From Shewanella khirikhana (GTDB taxonomy: Bacteria > Pseudomonadota > Gammaproteobacteria > Enterobacterales > Shewanellaceae), in the NCBI RefSeq assembly GCF_003957745.1, contig NZ_CP020373.1, positions 2,899,501 through 2,963,500 of the forward strand: a DNA stretch of 64,000 nt, read 5' to 3'. Below the pieces are notes generated by a model. It saw nothing but the letters and a program-made list of their open reading frames with translations, searched no databases and was not told the origin of the DNA. Shown piece by piece: positions 48,543 through 57,942 of this stretch. A program made the position numbers and the translations under genes. How positions within the stretch are numbered: position 1 is the stretch's first letter; every line of letters starts with the position of its first letter.

Positions 48543-49322
48543 ATGAAACTCGACATTTATCAGGTGGATGCTTTTGCCGAACGGGTATTTGAAGGCAACC
48601 CTGCCGCCGTGTGCCCTCTGCAGCAGTGGTTGGACGATACCCTGCTGCAACAGATCGCAGCCGAGAACAACCTGTCCGAGACCGCATTTTTTATCCCCGA
48701 AGCCGACGGCTTTGCCCTGCGTTGGTTCACCCCCGGGGAGGAGGTTGACCTGTGCGGCCATGCCACCCTCGCCGCGGCCCATGTAATATTTACCCATTTG
48801 GGCTGGCAATCCGCCTCAGTGGCCTTTTTTACCCGCAGCGGCACACTCAGGGTGGCACGCACCCAGTATGGCTACCGACTCGACTTCCCTGCAACCATGC
48901 CCACCCCCTGTGAGGTGCCTGCGGCGCTGCTTCACGGCCTGAATGCTGAGCCTTTAGAGGTGCTGGCGGGGTTCGATTACCTCATTCGGGTAAAGGATGA
49001 AGCCACCCTCAAGAATCTAACGCCCACGCTGTCGCACTGGCTGAACCTGCCCCTCAGAGGCGTGGTGGTTACCGCTCCCGGAGATGAAGTGGACTTTGTC
49101 AGCCGCTGTTTTTTTCCGGCGCTCAAGGTGGATGAAGATCCGGTCACAGGCTCGGCCCACTGCGAGCTTGCGCCATACTGGGCTGCGCGGCTCGGCAAGC
49201 GCGAGCTTATCGGCAGGCAAATATCGTCACGCCCCGGCACTGTGATGTGCCATTTGCAGGGCGAACGGGTCAGCCTGGAAGGTAAGGCCGCCGATTATCT
49301 GGTGGGGCAAATCCACATTTAA
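48543..49322 (+). CDS. PhzF-family isomerase-like protein
   Basis: The 259-residue protein has the PhzF diaminopimelate-epimerase-like fold: YQVDAFAERVFEGNPAAVCPL near the start, the catalytic Glu in NNLSETAFF (about residue 45), RWFTPGEEVDLCGHATLAAAH and DEDPVTGSAHCELAPYW. Family members isomerise small acids. Outside phenazine clusters the substrate is unknown. It is monocistronic and divergent from amt. Confidence 0.9.
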   Translation: MKLDIYQVDAFAERVFEGNPAAVCPLQQWLDDTLLQQIAAENNLSETAFFIPEADGFALRWFTPGEEVDLCGHATLAAAHVIFTHLGWQSASVAFFTRSGTLRVARTQYGYRLDFPATMPTPCEVPAALLHGLNAEPLEVLAGFDYLIRVKDEATLKNLTPTLSHWLNLPLRGVVVTAPGDEVDFVSRCFFPALKVDEDPVTGSAHCELAPYWAARLGKRELIGRQISSRPGTVMCHLQGERVSLEGKAADYLVGQIHI

Positions 49323-49379
49323 CCGGACAACACATCAAGAAAATCAAAACATAACTCAATAATATAAAAGGAATAACCC

Positions 49380-49925
49380 ATGAACCCTGCCCGTTACCTG
49401 CTTTGCATTGCCGCTGCTGCCTTTGTGCTGCTGAGCCCCGAGGGGCGCGCCGACAACCTGGCCACCATAGAAACCAATATGGGGGAAATGACCTTTGAGT
49501 TCTTCCCCAACGAGGCGCCCAAAACCGTAGCCAACTTCCAGCGGCTGGCGGCCAGTGGCTGGTACAACGGCAAGCAGTTTTATCGGGTAGTAAAGGGCCA
49601 TGTGATCCAGGCGGGCAGCCTGGATGAAAACAGCGAGCCCATGGTGGAGGCGGAATTCAACAGCCATCCCCATATCAAGGGCACACTTGGATTGGCCAGG
49701 GATGAAGACCCCAATTCAGGCTCCACCGAATTTTACATCTGCCATGAAGCCAGGCCCCATCTTGATGGCCGCTACACAGTGTTTGGGCAACTGGTTGAAG
49801 GTCAAGCCGTTCTGGATGCCATCGCCAATACGGAAGTAATTGAAAAATATTACGATGATGACAAAAAAATTGCCTTCCATGAGCCAAAAACACCGGTCAT
49901 CATCAACGCCATTCGACTGCACTGA
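49380..49925 (+). CDS. Periplasmic cyclophilin-type peptidyl-prolyl isomerase
   Basis: The 181-residue protein has a signal peptide (LLCIAAAAFVLLSPEGRA) and a cyclophilin domain (FEFFPNEAPKTVANFQRLAA, FYRVVKGHVIQAGS, TEFYICHEARPHLDGRYTVFGQ). It resembles PpiA-like enzymes that help proteins fold in the periplasm. ATG at 49380 has AAAAGGAATAACCC upstream. The DUF1287 gene follows after 56 bases and may be co-transcribed. Confidence 0.92.
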   Translation: MNPARYLLCIAAAAFVLLSPEGRADNLATIETNMGEMTFEFFPNEAPKTVANFQRLAASGWYNGKQFYRVVKGHVIQAGSLDENSEPMVEAEFNSHPHIKGTLGLARDEDPNSGSTEFYICHEARPHLDGRYTVFGQLVEGQAVLDAIANTEVIEKYYDDDKKIAFHEPKTPVIINAIRLH

Positions 49926-49949
49926 GCCCACGGCTTCAAACACTAAACC

Positions 49950-49983
49950 GAAAGGGAGACTCAAGTGAAAGGGAGACTCAAGT
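49950..49983 (+). repeat. Tandem 17-bp duplication of a ribosome-binding site and start
   Basis: GAAAGGGAGACTCAAGT is present twice back to back (49950-49966 and 49967-49983). The first copy makes a 6-codon frame from GTG 49965 (M-K-G-R-L-K) whose TGA stop overlaps the GTG at 49982 of the next gene. Confidence 0.85.
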
Positions 49984-50590
49984 GAAAGGTCAGTTCACAT
50001 GCGCATTCTGGCTGCTGTTGCTGCTCTCCCCAGGGCTTGCCAGCGCCATCACCGCCGACGAGCTGGTTGCTGCGGCCCTTGAGCGCACCCAACATCAGGT
50101 GCGCTACGATGGCAGCTACCACCGCATTCCCTACCCCATGGGCGACGTTCCGGCCGATATCGGTGTTTGCACCGATGTGGTCATTCGCAGTTACCGTGCC
50201 CTGGGATTGGATTTGCAGGCATTGGTGCACGAAGACATCAGCGCCAATTTCAGCCAATACCCATCCAAACGCATTTGGGGTTTATCCAAGCCAGACAGCA
50301 ACATAGATCACCGGCGGGTGCCCAATCTGCAAACCTTTTTCAGCCGCCATGGTGAGCGACTTAAGGTCAGCGCCAGTGGCGACGACTACCAACCCGGCGA
50401 TCTGGTGACCTGGACAGTATCGGCCAGCCTGCCCCATATTGGCATAGTCACCGACAAGCGCTCCACCGATGGCAAGCGGCCGCTGATAGTGCACAACATA
50501 GGTCAGGGCCCGGTGCTGGAAGACATGCTGTTCGACTACCCCATCACAGGTCGTTTCCGCTTTTTGCCCCAAAAGGCTGAAGCGCAGTAA
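49982..50590 (+). CDS. DUF1287 exported protein
   Basis: The 202-residue protein has a signal peptide (CAFWLLLLLSPGLASA) and the DUF1287 core: YPMGDVPADIGVCTDVVIRSYRALGLDLQ, with a conserved Cys, DSNIDHRRVPNLQTFF, PGDLVTW, LPHIGIVTD and LIVHNIGQGPVLEDML. The Cys/His pattern resembles NlpC/P60-like amidases, so a peptidoglycan role is possible. The GTG start is the second of a duplicated ribosome-binding-site/start unit. Confidence 0.87.
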   Translation: MKGQFTCAFWLLLLLSPGLASAITADELVAAALERTQHQVRYDGSYHRIPYPMGDVPADIGVCTDVVIRSYRALGLDLQALVHEDISANFSQYPSKRIWGLSKPDSNIDHRRVPNLQTFFSRHGERLKVSASGDDYQPGDLVTWTVSASLPHIGIVTDKRSTDGKRPLIVHNIGQGPVLEDMLFDYPITGRFRFLPQKAEAQ

Positions 50591-50822
50591 GGGCTGCGGC
50601 CAACACTCCCCCTCTGGCATGGCCATGCTGCCTGGCACATGGCCTTCACATCGCCTTGCGCTTGCAGCTCAATCCATGCACACTGACCCCAAGAAGCCAA
50701 GGTTGCAGCAGGGATGTACATGAATTCCTTTGACTTCTTTTCATCGTGGCAACCTTTGTAAGACATTTCATTAACCGGCCCGCGCTCTGCGAGCCCATGC
50801 TTTGAAACAGTGAAGGATCGCT

Positions 50823-52331
50823 ATGAAGCTGTTAGTTGCCATTCTGTTTATCGTTACCCTGTTTGTCGTTTTCTCCCGTTGGCGCCAGCGCCAACGCCTT
50901 AAAGACGGTGACACCGACGCCATCATCAAAGCTGCCATGCGCCTGATGGGACAAAACAAATATGACGAACTCGCCGCCCTGTTGCAGGACAAGGCCGAAC
51001 AAGGCAATGGCATAGCCGCACAAATGCTGGCTGAGCTATACAGCCTGGAAGAGTTCGGCATGCTCGATGACGCCAAGGCCCGCCACTGGTACGCCAAAGC
51101 CGCCGAGCTGGACCCGCTCCTTGCCGCCAAACAACGCACCTTGCTGAGCTTCAATGTACACCCGGTATTGGGTGGCGATAAGCAGCAGTTGGAGTCGCTG
51201 CTGCGTCCCGGCGCCGAGGCCGGTGATGTGGATTTGCAGACCCAGTTGGGCGCCATGTATTTCGATAATCCACTTACCGACCCGGATGGAAGCAAAGCCC
51301 TGTATTGGCTGCAAAAAGCCGCCGAAAAAGGCCACGCTGAAGCCCACTTCAAGCTGGGCAGATACTATCAGTCCGCAGAGCATGGCAACGACGCCGCCAA
51401 GGCTCGGGAGCAGTTTGAACTGGCAAGCGCCGGCGGCGATAGCAGCGCCAAGCGGGAACTCGCCTGGTTACTGTTGCAAAACGAGCATAACCGCGATGAC
51501 ATCCGCCAGGGCGCCGCCCTGCTTGAAGAGCTGGCAGTGGACGACCAATACACCCGGGTAGAGCTGGGGATGATGTACCTGAACGGCAATCTGCTTGCGC
51601 GGGATCTGCACAAGGCTGAGGCTTTGCTGCGCCAGGCCATGGAAGACGACAGCGATAACCTCAGTGCCGCCTTCACCCTGGCCGAGCTGTTGCTGTTGCA
51701 TAAGCACAGCAACGACGCCCACACCGAAGCCGTGGCGATATTGACGCCGATGGCCGAGGCCTGGTGGACCCACGCCCAGTTCTTGCTGGCACAGGCCCAC
51801 GAGCGGGGTTTGGGAGTACGCCGACACCTGCCCACCGCCCGGCAATATTACAAATTGGCGGCCACCGACCGTGCCCCCGAGCATGTGCAGGCGCTGGAAG
51901 ACTTAACCAAACGCCTGGGGCAGTACGAAAAAACTGAGGCCGAAAACAGCTATCAGGACTTCCTAAGCCGCTTCCCCATCAGCCAAAGTGCCCAGGCCGA
52001 TATGGATCAGAACCATGCCATACGCCTGCTGCAGGACGGCGAGCAGGGTAAGCGCGACCCGGAACGGGCTATAGAACTGCTGGAGCGGGCGGTGATCGGC
52101 GGTAACACCTTTGCCCTTGATATGCTCTATGAAACCTGCCTCGAGCAGGGGCATAAGGTGGATGCCGCTGTATGGGCCAAGCTGATGACTGAAATCCATG
52201 GTTTTCTGCTCAGTAGCGGCAAGGCAGAGGCCACCCTGCACTCACTGAAGCAGGCATTCACTGAAACCGAAGCGGCGCTGTATGAAGTTCGGCTGGAGTC
52301 ACGCCGCAAAGCGCTCGCTGAAGCGGCATAA
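50823..52331 (+). CDS. Sel1-like (TPR-type) repeat protein with N-terminal membrane anchor
   Basis: The 502-residue protein starts with a membrane helix (LLVAILFIVTLFVVF) and continues as helical repeats: GIAAQMLAELYSLEEFG, VDLQTQLGAMYFDNP, AEAHFKLGRYYQSAEHG, TRVELGMMYLNGNLL and HAQFLLAQAHERGLG. These are Sel1-type repeats used for protein-protein contacts; the domain probably faces the cytoplasm or periplasm. Partner unknown. ATG at 50823; the 230-base gap upstream shows no gene, only a promoter-like AT-rich section. Confidence 0.87.
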   Translation: MKLLVAILFIVTLFVVFSRWRQRQRLKDGDTDAIIKAAMRLMGQNKYDELAALLQDKAEQGNGIAAQMLAELYSLEEFGMLDDAKARHWYAKAAELDPLLAAKQRTLLSFNVHPVLGGDKQQLESLLRPGAEAGDVDLQTQLGAMYFDNPLTDPDGSKALYWLQKAAEKGHAEAHFKLGRYYQSAEHGNDAAKAREQFELASAGGDSSAKRELAWLLLQNEHNRDDIRQGAALLEELAVDDQYTRVELGMMYLNGNLLARDLHKAEALLRQAMEDDSDNLSAAFTLAELLLLHKHSNDAHTEAVAILTPMAEAWWTHAQFLLAQAHERGLGVRRHLPTARQYYKLAATDRAPEHVQALEDLTKRLGQYEKTEAENSYQDFLSRFPISQSAQADMDQNHAIRLLQDGEQGKRDPERAIELLERAVIGGNTFALDMLYETCLEQGHKVDAAVWAKLMTEIHGFLLSSGKAEATLHSLKQAFTETEAALYEVRLESRRKALAEAA

Positions 52332-52391
52332 CTGACAAACCAGGCGCCTGAGCCTCGAATAAGAAAGGCCTTCCATAAAAAAGCCACCCAT

Positions 52392-52419
52392 AAAAAAAGC
52401 TGCCCCTGGCAGCTTTTTT
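52392..52419. terminator. Bidirectional terminator after the Sel1-repeat gene
   Basis: AAAAAAAGCTGCC pairs with GGCAGCTTTTTT around CCT, flanked by A and T runs. It ends two convergent genes. Confidence 0.88.
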
Positions 52420-52446
52420 GTTTTGCAGCATGGTCAATAGCTGTGT

Positions 52447-53601
52447 TCAGTGACCAAAGGCCGGTGACACACAGGTTTTCACCTTATAGCTGTAACGGAC
52501 GTCCCCGGCCTCATGATCGAGGATTTCAAGGATTTCGTAGTCGTTCAATTCCACCACCTTGCTGCCGTCCTCGTGCTCGCAGCGGGAACGGCTATCGGCC
52601 TCATAGTGATAGATAAAATATTCCAGCATCGACTGCCTTAAGCTGTGGTAGCGCGAGGCTCTGGCGCGCATTTCCTGCATCGGCATCGACGCCAACGAGC
52701 GCCGCTCACCATTTGTGGATAAATGAATACCGAACTCAGCATCCGGCGTATTCACGTCATCAACCAGAGCATCATCAATCAGGGCCTCATCAACCAGGGC
52801 CTCATCCGCCCCGGGCTCGACCGGCGCAGCGGCTGCAATCACCTCGTTTTCATCAGCGTCAGTCTGCTTAAGCGGCAATTCGTTTACCAGCTCTTTTTCC
52901 GCCTCCATGAAGCCATCATACAGCTTGGACGTTAAAGTACCTGAGTCGGAGCCGACGCCGGTGAAGGCGCCAAACATCAACAGTTGCACCAGCAGCGCAA
53001 TACTCCAAAACCAACGTACCAAGGCGGTGGTAAACACAAAACGATAATGGGGAGGATGCCAAAGAGCATGAATACCAAAGGGTTTAAGCAGTAGCAACAG
53101 TAGCAGATAAAAGGGCATGGCCACTTGTGCGAGCAGCAGCATCATAACGGAGGTCATAAAAAACCAGCCGGGTAAACTCAGCAAAATCGCAAAGTTGTGG
53201 CTGTATGGCAGGCTTGCGGCCGAGACGCCGGTCACCTCATTCACCATACCAGCAGCATTCCCCAGGGCAAAGTTAGCCACCAGCGCGTAAAACAGCAAAA
53301 TCAATGCCTTACCTGGCAGACTGTGCCACACATGCAAAAAGCGCGGCCAGAATTCGCTGGCCAGGGCTGCAAGCACCATCAGCGTTAGCAAACTGATAAA
53401 CCAGGTGCCCAAATCCAACATCAACACTGTTTCGCCAATCAACAGCAGGGTCGCCATCAAATAGCTGCGCTGAGCAAAATTCAGGCTGTGCCAGAACTGA
53501 CGCAAACTCACCAGCGCGCGGGAAAGAGAATTGTTGGCCGGGCGACGAAATGCCCCTGTAACACGGGCGCGAAAACTGTTAAGCGATGCAGGTAATTCCA
53601 T
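52447..53601 (-). CDS. Polytopic membrane protein of unknown function
   Basis: The 384-residue protein has about five to six membrane helices (about 48-65, 68-83, 97-117, 140-178, 196-216). A cytoplasmic or periplasmic acidic segment (about 235-290) holds EALVDEALIDDALVDD, encoded by three 15-bp repeats (52756-52800). A soluble C-terminal part (about 300-384) has two Cys. No family is recognised. ATG at 53601 is the first candidate. The gene stands alone between terminators. Confidence 0.75.
   Translation of the reverse strand: MELPASLNSFRARVTGAFRRPANNSLSRALVSLRQFWHSLNFAQRSYLMATLLLIGETVLMLDLGTWFISLLTLMVLAALASEFWPRFLHVWHSLPGKALILLFYALVANFALGNAAGMVNEVTGVSAASLPYSHNFAILLSLPGWFFMTSVMMLLLAQVAMPFYLLLLLLLKPFGIHALWHPPHYRFVFTTALVRWFWSIALLVQLLMFGAFTGVGSDSGTLTSKLYDGFMEAEKELVNELPLKQTDADENEVIAAAAPVEPGADEALVDEALIDDALVDDVNTPDAEFGIHLSTNGERRSLASMPMQEMRARASRYHSLRQSMLEYFIYHYEADSRSRCEHEDGSKVVELNDYEILEILDHEAGDVRYSYKVKTCVSPAFGH
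52756..52800 (-). repeat. Three in-frame 15-bp repeats in the membrane protein gene
   Basis: GTCATCAACCAGAGC, ATCATCAATCAGGGC and CTCATCAACCAGGGC are consecutive units encoding the D/E-A-L-x-D repeat of the acidic segment. Confidence 0.75.
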
Positions 53602-53692
53602 GATTCTATTTGGCTATTCCATAAGGCCTGAAAACTCCGCCCCAAGATACCTTAAAGGCGGTTGTTGCACCAGTGTGAACACACAGGGCCCA

Positions 53693-54559
53693 TCATCGCC
53701 GACCCAGAATACGGTAGAGTTCTCCCTGCTTTACCTGCGCCGGAGCACCTTGCAGGGTGCCGTCAGCCTGCCATTGGCGCAGCAGGGTTTTCACCGCAAC
53801 CGCGCTCTGGCTTGCTGTCATCCCCGGCGCCAAATCGGGGTGATACAACAGCTTTATCAGCACCCAGTCCAGCGGTGTTAACAGGTCGTCCGGGGTTCTG
53901 TCGTTGAAAATCGATGGGAACACCGCCTCGCTGTCGTTGGGCAGGCCCATGATCTGGGTGATTTCTTCCACCACGCAGGACACCAGCTTGCCCTGCATCC
54001 TGGCCTGATCCACCGGAATAAACACCTGCGCCGCCGTTATCACGCCCCCGGGAGCACTGTAATTGGCCAGACACACGGCGCCATGCAGGTTTGCCGCGGC
54101 CCTGGCACCGAGACGGTCAGTCACCAGTGTCTGCCAGTCCCGCTGACGGGTAAGAAAAATCTCCAGCCTGGCCTCAGCGGCGGGTGCCTTGGTAAAGCGG
54201 CGGCCACTGATGTCACCAAGCTGGCTCAGGTGCATCTCGATTAGCGAGACAGCCTGGGGATCCTGTATCCCTTCATGGATATGGAACTTAATCTCCCCCG
54301 GCCAACGGGACAGGACAAAGCTGCCGGCTTCATATTCCCGCCCATGCACCACGGCGGTAAAGGCATTGGCGATAAAGGCAGTATTGAGGTAATTGGCGTC
54401 GGCTGAGCGCAGCGGCGCAGCCAGGCTCTGGCCCGCCAACAGCAAGGCCCCGAGCGCGGCGGCAAGGTAGTTCAAACCGTGGCTAAACACCAACCCAAAG
54501 TTTGCGCGGCCGGGCCTGGCGCTGATTGGCATATCTTGCGGGCACTGGGCTCGACTCAT
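53693..54559 (-). CDS. DUF2927-domain exported protein
   Basis: The protein (288 residues from ATG 54559) has a signal-like hydrophobic stretch (LNYLAAALGALLLAGQSLA) and the DUF2927 core: SCVVEEITQIMGLPNDSE, FPSIFNDRTPDDLLTPLDWVLIKLLY and LYHPDLAPGM. The glutamate pair after the Cys and the position of NDR are family hallmarks. The role is unknown. GGGATATAAC precedes this ATG; another ATG 12 bases upstream is in frame but has no ribosome-binding site. Confidence 0.82.
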   Translation of the reverse strand: MSRAQCPQDMPISARPGRANFGLVFSHGLNYLAAALGALLLAGQSLAAPLRSADANYLNTAFIANAFTAVVHGREYEAGSFVLSRWPGEIKFHIHEGIQDPQAVSLIEMHLSQLGDISGRRFTKAPAAEARLEIFLTRQRDWQTLVTDRLGARAAANLHGAVCLANYSAPGGVITAAQVFIPVDQARMQGKLVSCVVEEITQIMGLPNDSEAVFPSIFNDRTPDDLLTPLDWVLIKLLYHPDLAPGMTASQSAVAVKTLLRQWQADGTLQGAPAQVKQGELYRILGRR

Positions 54560-54762
54560 GTTATATCCCATTGATTCATTAAATTATTTACTCAGTCACT
54601 GCCCAGGCTTTCGGCTTAACCCATGTATACAAGCTGATGCCGTACGCCTGCTCTGTTAAAAGTATTGCACCCTGTTAGAATAGCGGCACGCCAACGCGCC
54701 AACCAAGGGCCAGTTACCCTGCCCCACAACGCTGAACTGGCGGGCAAAACAAGGATGTGACC

Positions 54763-55917
54763 ATGAACGAGCAGTATCAATATCAGCAACGCGAGGTGCC
54801 GTCGCGCCCTCATAAAGCCTTTCGCATCGGCGAAGGCAAGATCAGCGGTTACGCCAGCGTGTTTCTGGGCGCGCTGTCGCTGCTGGCCGTGCTTGCCTAC
54901 CTGTACCCCTCTTACCTGACCACCACCGAGCTTCGGGCGGTTTATGACGCCAAAGAGCTGCAGCAGGTGCTGAAATACGGCATGTATTTTTCACTGTTTT
55001 TTGGCTTGCTGACCTTTGTGCTTGGGGGCTATCGCCGTCTGGGGATAACGGGTATCACCCTGACCAGCATCGCATTTCTGTTGGGCGGCTGGCAAATTCC
55101 TGTGGGGCCAGTGGCACCAAAACAGCTGTCCCTCGGTGTCGACTGGCTGATCCTGGCGTTTCTCGGCTCGGTTTTTATTTTTATGACCCTCGAGAAGCTG
55201 CTGCCAAGGTACAGGGATCAGGTGATCCTGCGACCCGGCTGGGGGCTGGATCTGTGGTACTTTGTGTTTAACCATCTGGCGATTTCCGCCATCCTGCTTT
55301 ACGCCAACTACCATGTGAGCCACTTCCACTGGGCTGTGAGTGACGATGTGCAGGCCTGGGTGCAGGCACTGCCGCTGTGGGTGCAGGTGGTGGCCATTAT
55401 CCTCGCTGCCGACTTTGTGCTCTATTGGGAACACAGGCTGTTTCACGAAGTGGGCTTTTTGTGGCCCATTCATGCGGTGCATCACTCGGTAGAAGATCTC
55501 GACTGGCTGGCAGGCTCCCGCGGCCATTTTATTCAGATGTTCTCTGAGCGCGCCATGGTGATGGTGCCCCTGTATCTGCTTGGCCCCGACAAGGCTGCGC
55601 TGGATATCTATGTGGCCTTCGCCGCCCTGCAGGCGGTGCTTATCCATTGCAACACCCGGCTGCATTTTGGACCACTGAAATATCTGTTGGTGACCCCCTG
55701 GTTCCATCACTGGCATCACAGCTCAGAAAAACCGGCGATAGATACCAACTACGGCGCCCACACGCCAATATACGACTGGCTGTTTGGTACTTTGCATGTG
55801 CCATCCAAACATTGGCCCGCCCACTACGGCACCACCAAGCCGCTGCCCCGTTCCTTCTTAGGCCAGCTGTGGTACCCCTTTGGCTGCTGGCTCAAGCGCC
55901 GCAGCGCCGGCAGCTGA
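54763..55917 (+). CDS. Sterol desaturase/fatty acid hydroxylase-family membrane enzyme
   Basis: The 384-residue protein has about five to six membrane helices and the di-iron histidine clusters of the family: EHRLFHEV, PIHAVHHSVEDLDWLAGSRGH and HHWHHSSEKP. It probably hydroxylates or desaturates a lipid in the inner membrane with O2 and reductant. ATG at 54763 is chosen because AAGGATGTGACC precedes it. A terminator follows. Confidence 0.9.
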   Translation: MNEQYQYQQREVPSRPHKAFRIGEGKISGYASVFLGALSLLAVLAYLYPSYLTTTELRAVYDAKELQQVLKYGMYFSLFFGLLTFVLGGYRRLGITGITLTSIAFLLGGWQIPVGPVAPKQLSLGVDWLILAFLGSVFIFMTLEKLLPRYRDQVILRPGWGLDLWYFVFNHLAISAILLYANYHVSHFHWAVSDDVQAWVQALPLWVQVVAIILAADFVLYWEHRLFHEVGFLWPIHAVHHSVEDLDWLAGSRGHFIQMFSERAMVMVPLYLLGPDKAALDIYVAFAALQAVLIHCNTRLHFGPLKYLLVTPWFHHWHHSSEKPAIDTNYGAHTPIYDWLFGTLHVPSKHWPAHYGTTKPLPRSFLGQLWYPFGCWLKRRSAGS

Positions 55918-55938
55918 CCCAGGCTGAAAGCAGCTACA

Positions 55939-55972
55939 AAAACGCCCGACTCAAGGTTCGGGCGTTTTGTTT
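55939..55972. terminator. Bidirectional terminator after the desaturase-family gene
   Basis: AAAACGCCCGA pairs with TCGGGCGTTTT around CTCAAGGT. It ends the desaturase gene and the convergent GYF_2 gene. Confidence 0.85.
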
Positions 55973-55997
55973 GCATGAGCAGAAGAGACTGCGGAAG

Positions 55998-57905
55998 TTA
56001 ACCGCGCCTTCTGCTACGGCGGCGCATCCGGCCTTCGATGTCGTTCTTCACTTCCTTTGGCTGAGTCTCTTTGGGCTTGTCAGCGGTTGCCTCTGCCAAT
56101 TCTGGCTCGGCGGCGTCCTCTGCCTGGGCAGCGCCCGGGCCAGCCTCTGATTCAGACAGGAAGCGGATCTCATCCTTCTTCTCGCCCTTGAATACCGACT
56201 TGAAGATGCTGGTGACTGCCTGCAACTTGGCAAGGGGTTCGCCCTTATCGTTCTTACCGTCCTCATCGCCTTCTGGCTGTTCGCTGAACTTCACCTTGTT
56301 ATCGGCCTTGCTATCAGCCTTGTTATCGGCCTGCTTATCGGCACTGGCTAAGGGCTCTGCATCGGCAGGCAGCTCAGCCTTGGGCACTTCGGCCAGAGGT
56401 GCAGGCTTGGCATCGCCGCTGGCTGCGCCAAACTCTTCCGGGCTGAAACCAAACAGCAGCTTGTCCATACCCGCAGGCGGCCTGCTGGCCACAGGGTCGA
56501 GGGACTGGGAGCGCTGGGTTAATTCAGCAAAAAAATCATTGGGGTCGGCCTTGGTGGCAACCGGGTCGAGCGATACGGCCGCTGCTTTGGCAGGTGCGGC
56601 TACTGGATCAACTGCCGCGGCTACTGGATCAACTGCCGCAGCAATCGGATCAACTGGCATGGCAATCGGGTCCAACTGAGCAGGCTTGGCTGGCTGCGCC
56701 GCTACTGGGTCGATATCCAGCGGCGGTGCAATCTTGCTGATAGCAGCAGGTTTGGCAGCCACGGGATCCAGGGAGACAGTTTCCGCCGCAGCAGGCTTAC
56801 TGGCTACCGCATCCTGCACCACCTGCAGCTTGGGCTCTGGCTTAATCTCAGCCTGAATATCCGCCACAGGCTCAAGCTGGGCCACCAGTTCTTGGGCGGC
56901 ATCAGGGGTAACTGAAGTTGCCACCGGGTCGGCGACCAGTTCCAACTCAGCCTTGGCTGGCGCAGCGGGGGCGACAGGCTCTAGCTCGATGGCTTCAAGC
57001 TCGATTGTTTCAACTTCAACGGTTTCGGGCTCAACTGGCTCAGCCTCAACTGGGTCAGGCTCAATGGCTTCGAGTTCAATTGTCTCGGGCTCGATTGGCG
57101 CAGAAACAACTGCCTCTGGTTCAACCAGCTCTGGTTCAGCAAGCTCGGCCACAACTTCTGGCTCTGCAGCCGGTGGCTCGATATCGAATTCGATGGCTGC
57201 TGACTGGGATAGCTTCAGCGCCTCGGCGGCGTCTTTGGCAGCGCTGGCCAAGGGGTCCTTTTGTACTGTCTTTGGCTCAGACATAACCGGCGCCGGAATA
57301 ACAGGCGCGGCGGCCGCCTTTACTGCCACCGGGTCGAGGGCGAGTCCGAGGCTGGCAGCGGTGTTCAGCACAGCCTGGGGCGCAGCAGGCGCCGAAGCCA
57401 GGTCCTTTTCGCGCTCAAACAGGCGCTGATCGAACTCGGCGGTGACCTCTTCCATTTCCACCTTGGCCATGCTGACCGCATAAACCAAATCTTCCAGCAC
57501 CTTCTGATAGCCCTGATAGGTGGACTCAATGCCGCCAATACCCTGCTTTACTTCGTCGCTTAGCTTATTGGTGAGACGCTTGTAGATGTTGATTTCCTGT
57601 TCAAGCTCATAGAGATAAGTCTTGGTGTACTTAATAGACTCATCCATAGCGCCGAAGGTGTGCTGCAGCTCGGTGCGCTTGGTATTGAACCCGTCAATCA
57701 GCTCTTTGGGAATTTTGGCAGGCGACTCAACCGCAGGCACACGGCCAACAAATTCGGCAATGTGACTCACCGGCAGCCACTGGCTGAAGGTGGGATGCCA
57801 GCCATAGCAATTGGGTTTGTCCTGTAAATAGGCGATAGCCTCAGCTTCGGTTAATGGCCCTGTGAGTTCGCCATCCTGGGATAGAAACCATTTTTTCATC
57901 GTCAT
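55998..57905 (-). CDS. Large GYF_2-domain protein with acidic low-complexity region
   Basis: The 635-residue protein starts with a GYF_2/DUF4339 domain (KKWFLSQDGELTGPLTEAE, YGWHPTFSQWLPVSHI). A coiled coil of about 100 residues (about 70-175) follows. Then come about 440 residues of low complexity: EPE/VEPE/IELE-type acidic repeats (about 225-330) and LDPVA-type repeats (about 360-480), ending in a basic RRRSRRRG tail. ATG at 57905 (or the second Met two codons on). It is a paralogue of the short protein encoded just upstream. Probably a scaffold; function unknown. Confidence 0.8.
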   Translation of the reverse strand: MTMKKWFLSQDGELTGPLTEAEAIAYLQDKPNCYGWHPTFSQWLPVSHIAEFVGRVPAVESPAKIPKELIDGFNTKRTELQHTFGAMDESIKYTKTYLYELEQEINIYKRLTNKLSDEVKQGIGGIESTYQGYQKVLEDLVYAVSMAKVEMEEVTAEFDQRLFEREKDLASAPAAPQAVLNTAASLGLALDPVAVKAAAAPVIPAPVMSEPKTVQKDPLASAAKDAAEALKLSQSAAIEFDIEPPAAEPEVVAELAEPELVEPEAVVSAPIEPETIELEAIEPDPVEAEPVEPETVEVETIELEAIELEPVAPAAPAKAELELVADPVATSVTPDAAQELVAQLEPVADIQAEIKPEPKLQVVQDAVASKPAAAETVSLDPVAAKPAAISKIAPPLDIDPVAAQPAKPAQLDPIAMPVDPIAAAVDPVAAAVDPVAAPAKAAAVSLDPVATKADPNDFFAELTQRSQSLDPVASRPPAGMDKLLFGFSPEEFGAASGDAKPAPLAEVPKAELPADAEPLASADKQADNKADSKADNKVKFSEQPEGDEDGKNDKGEPLAKLQAVTSIFKSVFKGEKKDEIRFLSESEAGPGAAQAEDAAEPELAEATADKPKETQPKEVKNDIEGRMRRRSRRRG

Positions 57906-57942
57906 TATTCTTATTCGCCGTTAACTGTTATCAGGGTGCGGT

